Part shown: one piece after another, positions 63,784 through 64,000 of the stretch
How the letters are laid out: every line of letters starts with the position of its first letter
How positions within the stretch are numbered: position 1 is the first letter of the stretch
DNA from: Sphingobacterium hungaricum
GTDB lineage: Bacteria > Bacteroidota > Bacteroidia > Sphingobacteriales > Sphingobacteriaceae
Direction of reading: 5' to 3'
Assembly: GCF_015210005.1 (NCBI RefSeq)
Contig: NZ_MU158698.1
Span: 2,023,352-2,087,351 of the forward strand
DNA: 64,000 nt
Translations under genes and position numbers: made by a program
The notes under the pieces: generated by a model
Databases searched by the model: none
Told to the model about the DNA's origin: nothing
What the model saw: only the letters and a program-made list of their open reading frames with translations

Positions 63784-64000
63784 CAACGGAAACGAAGGGG
63801 ACAAGATCTGAAGGGATCTTGGGAATAAAAACGAAAAGATCAAGCTGGCAGCAGCGAGGTTATATAAGCAGAAGCGCGAAGCGGATGCGATAGAAGTTCT
63901 TTAAGAAAATGATCATGTAAACGCAGCGAGTAGCTTGAGAGAGCGAAAGTTCGCAAGGAAGATTTTTTCTTCCAAAAAACAAACTTAAGCTAAGCAAATC
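63784..64000 (+). other. rRNA operon leader (pre-16S), 16S gene not reached
   Basis: Non-coding, purine-rich leader with a boxA-like GTTCTTTAA at 63896-63904 followed by GAAAATGATCATGTAAAC, a sequence style found just before 16S rRNA genes in Sphingobacteriaceae. The mature 16S start (GAGTTTGATCCTGG type) is not present, so it should lie just past the right edge. This is inference from the leader and promoters. Confidence 0.65.

Noticed and set aside
63784..64000. 16S rRNA gene.
   Set aside because: Only leader and promoters are present; no mature 16S sequence is visible before the window ends.

Overview
The window reads as chromosomal core-genome DNA from a low-to-mid GC member of the Bacteroidota, most likely a Sphingobacteriaceae (Sphingobacterium-like) organism. 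The signs are Bacteroidota-typical genes (PorD/DUF4835 of the type IX secretion pathway, DUF3276, DUF4905, an S9 dipeptidyl peptidase IV, OmpP1/FadL porin, many lipoproteins with an S/N/A-C lipobox), the lack of strong Shine-Dalgarno sequences, and promoters of the Bacteroidota form (TTTG, about 20 bp, TAnnTTTG). No insertion sequence, prophage, CRISPR array or tRNA was seen. The genus is an inference.

Layout. 0-5.4 kb: a large membrane-anchored transglutaminase-like protein, then a minus-strand operon purM-rimB-like-rimK. 5.4-6.9 kb: an intergenic 21-bp tandem-repeat array followed by a gene split by an in-frame amber codon. 7-11 kb: hypoxanthine-DNA glycosylase, purH, a secreted CE1-like esterase and purN, so purM, purH and purN lie within 7 kb. 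11-16 kb: an exported thioredoxin-like protein and an envelope-sensing group (LiaF-like protein, LytS-type kinase, LytTR regulator, AmpC-like hydrolase). 16-26 kb: DUF3276 protein, DPP IV, a membrane protein-dxr-rseP-ywbE run, carA, eno and a DivIC/FtsB protein. 25.6-31.4 kb: cystathionine beta-synthase, AMP nucleosidase, clpX, clpP, an HsdR_N-like protein and holA. 31.7-39.2 kb: HdeD-like protein, GNAT enzyme and a tetR-tolC-adaptor-RND efflux operon. 39.3-44 kb: a candidate small RNA, a lipoprotein-SCO1-cytochrome c operon, a DUF4442 protein, and an operon DUF4905-LysM-udk that ends in an unannotated 53-residue Cys/Lys-rich microprotein. 44-52.5 kb: NfeD protease, OmpP1 porin, a Ser/Gly/Arg-rich lipoprotein, proS, an SDR protein, a transsulfuration enzyme and a small membrane protein. 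52.5-58.7 kb: a structured intergenic element, then cytochrome b-like, M28 peptidase, SprT-like, PorD and recN genes and a small lipoprotein. 58.9-64 kb: clpC, ettA, and the tandem promoters and leader of an rRNA operon whose 16S gene should start just beyond the window edge.

How the genes fit together. Most are housekeeping: purine and pyrimidine synthesis (purM, purH, purN, carA, udk, amn), isoprenoid synthesis (dxr), glycolysis (eno), transsulfuration, DNA replication and repair (holA, recN, glycosylase), proteolysis (ClpXP, ClpC, RseP) and translation (proS, ettA, rimK, rrn). Envelope physiology is prominent: RseP, NfeD, DivIC, PorD, OmpP1, the LysM/DPBB protein and the LiaF/LytS/LytT module.

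The least ordinary items are the 21-bp array with open frames on both strands, the amber-interrupted gene, the Cys/Lys-rich microprotein, the promoter-plus-terminator small RNA candidate at 39.3 kb, the leader upstream of carA, and the structured element at 52.6 kb. No clearly new multi-gene system was found.
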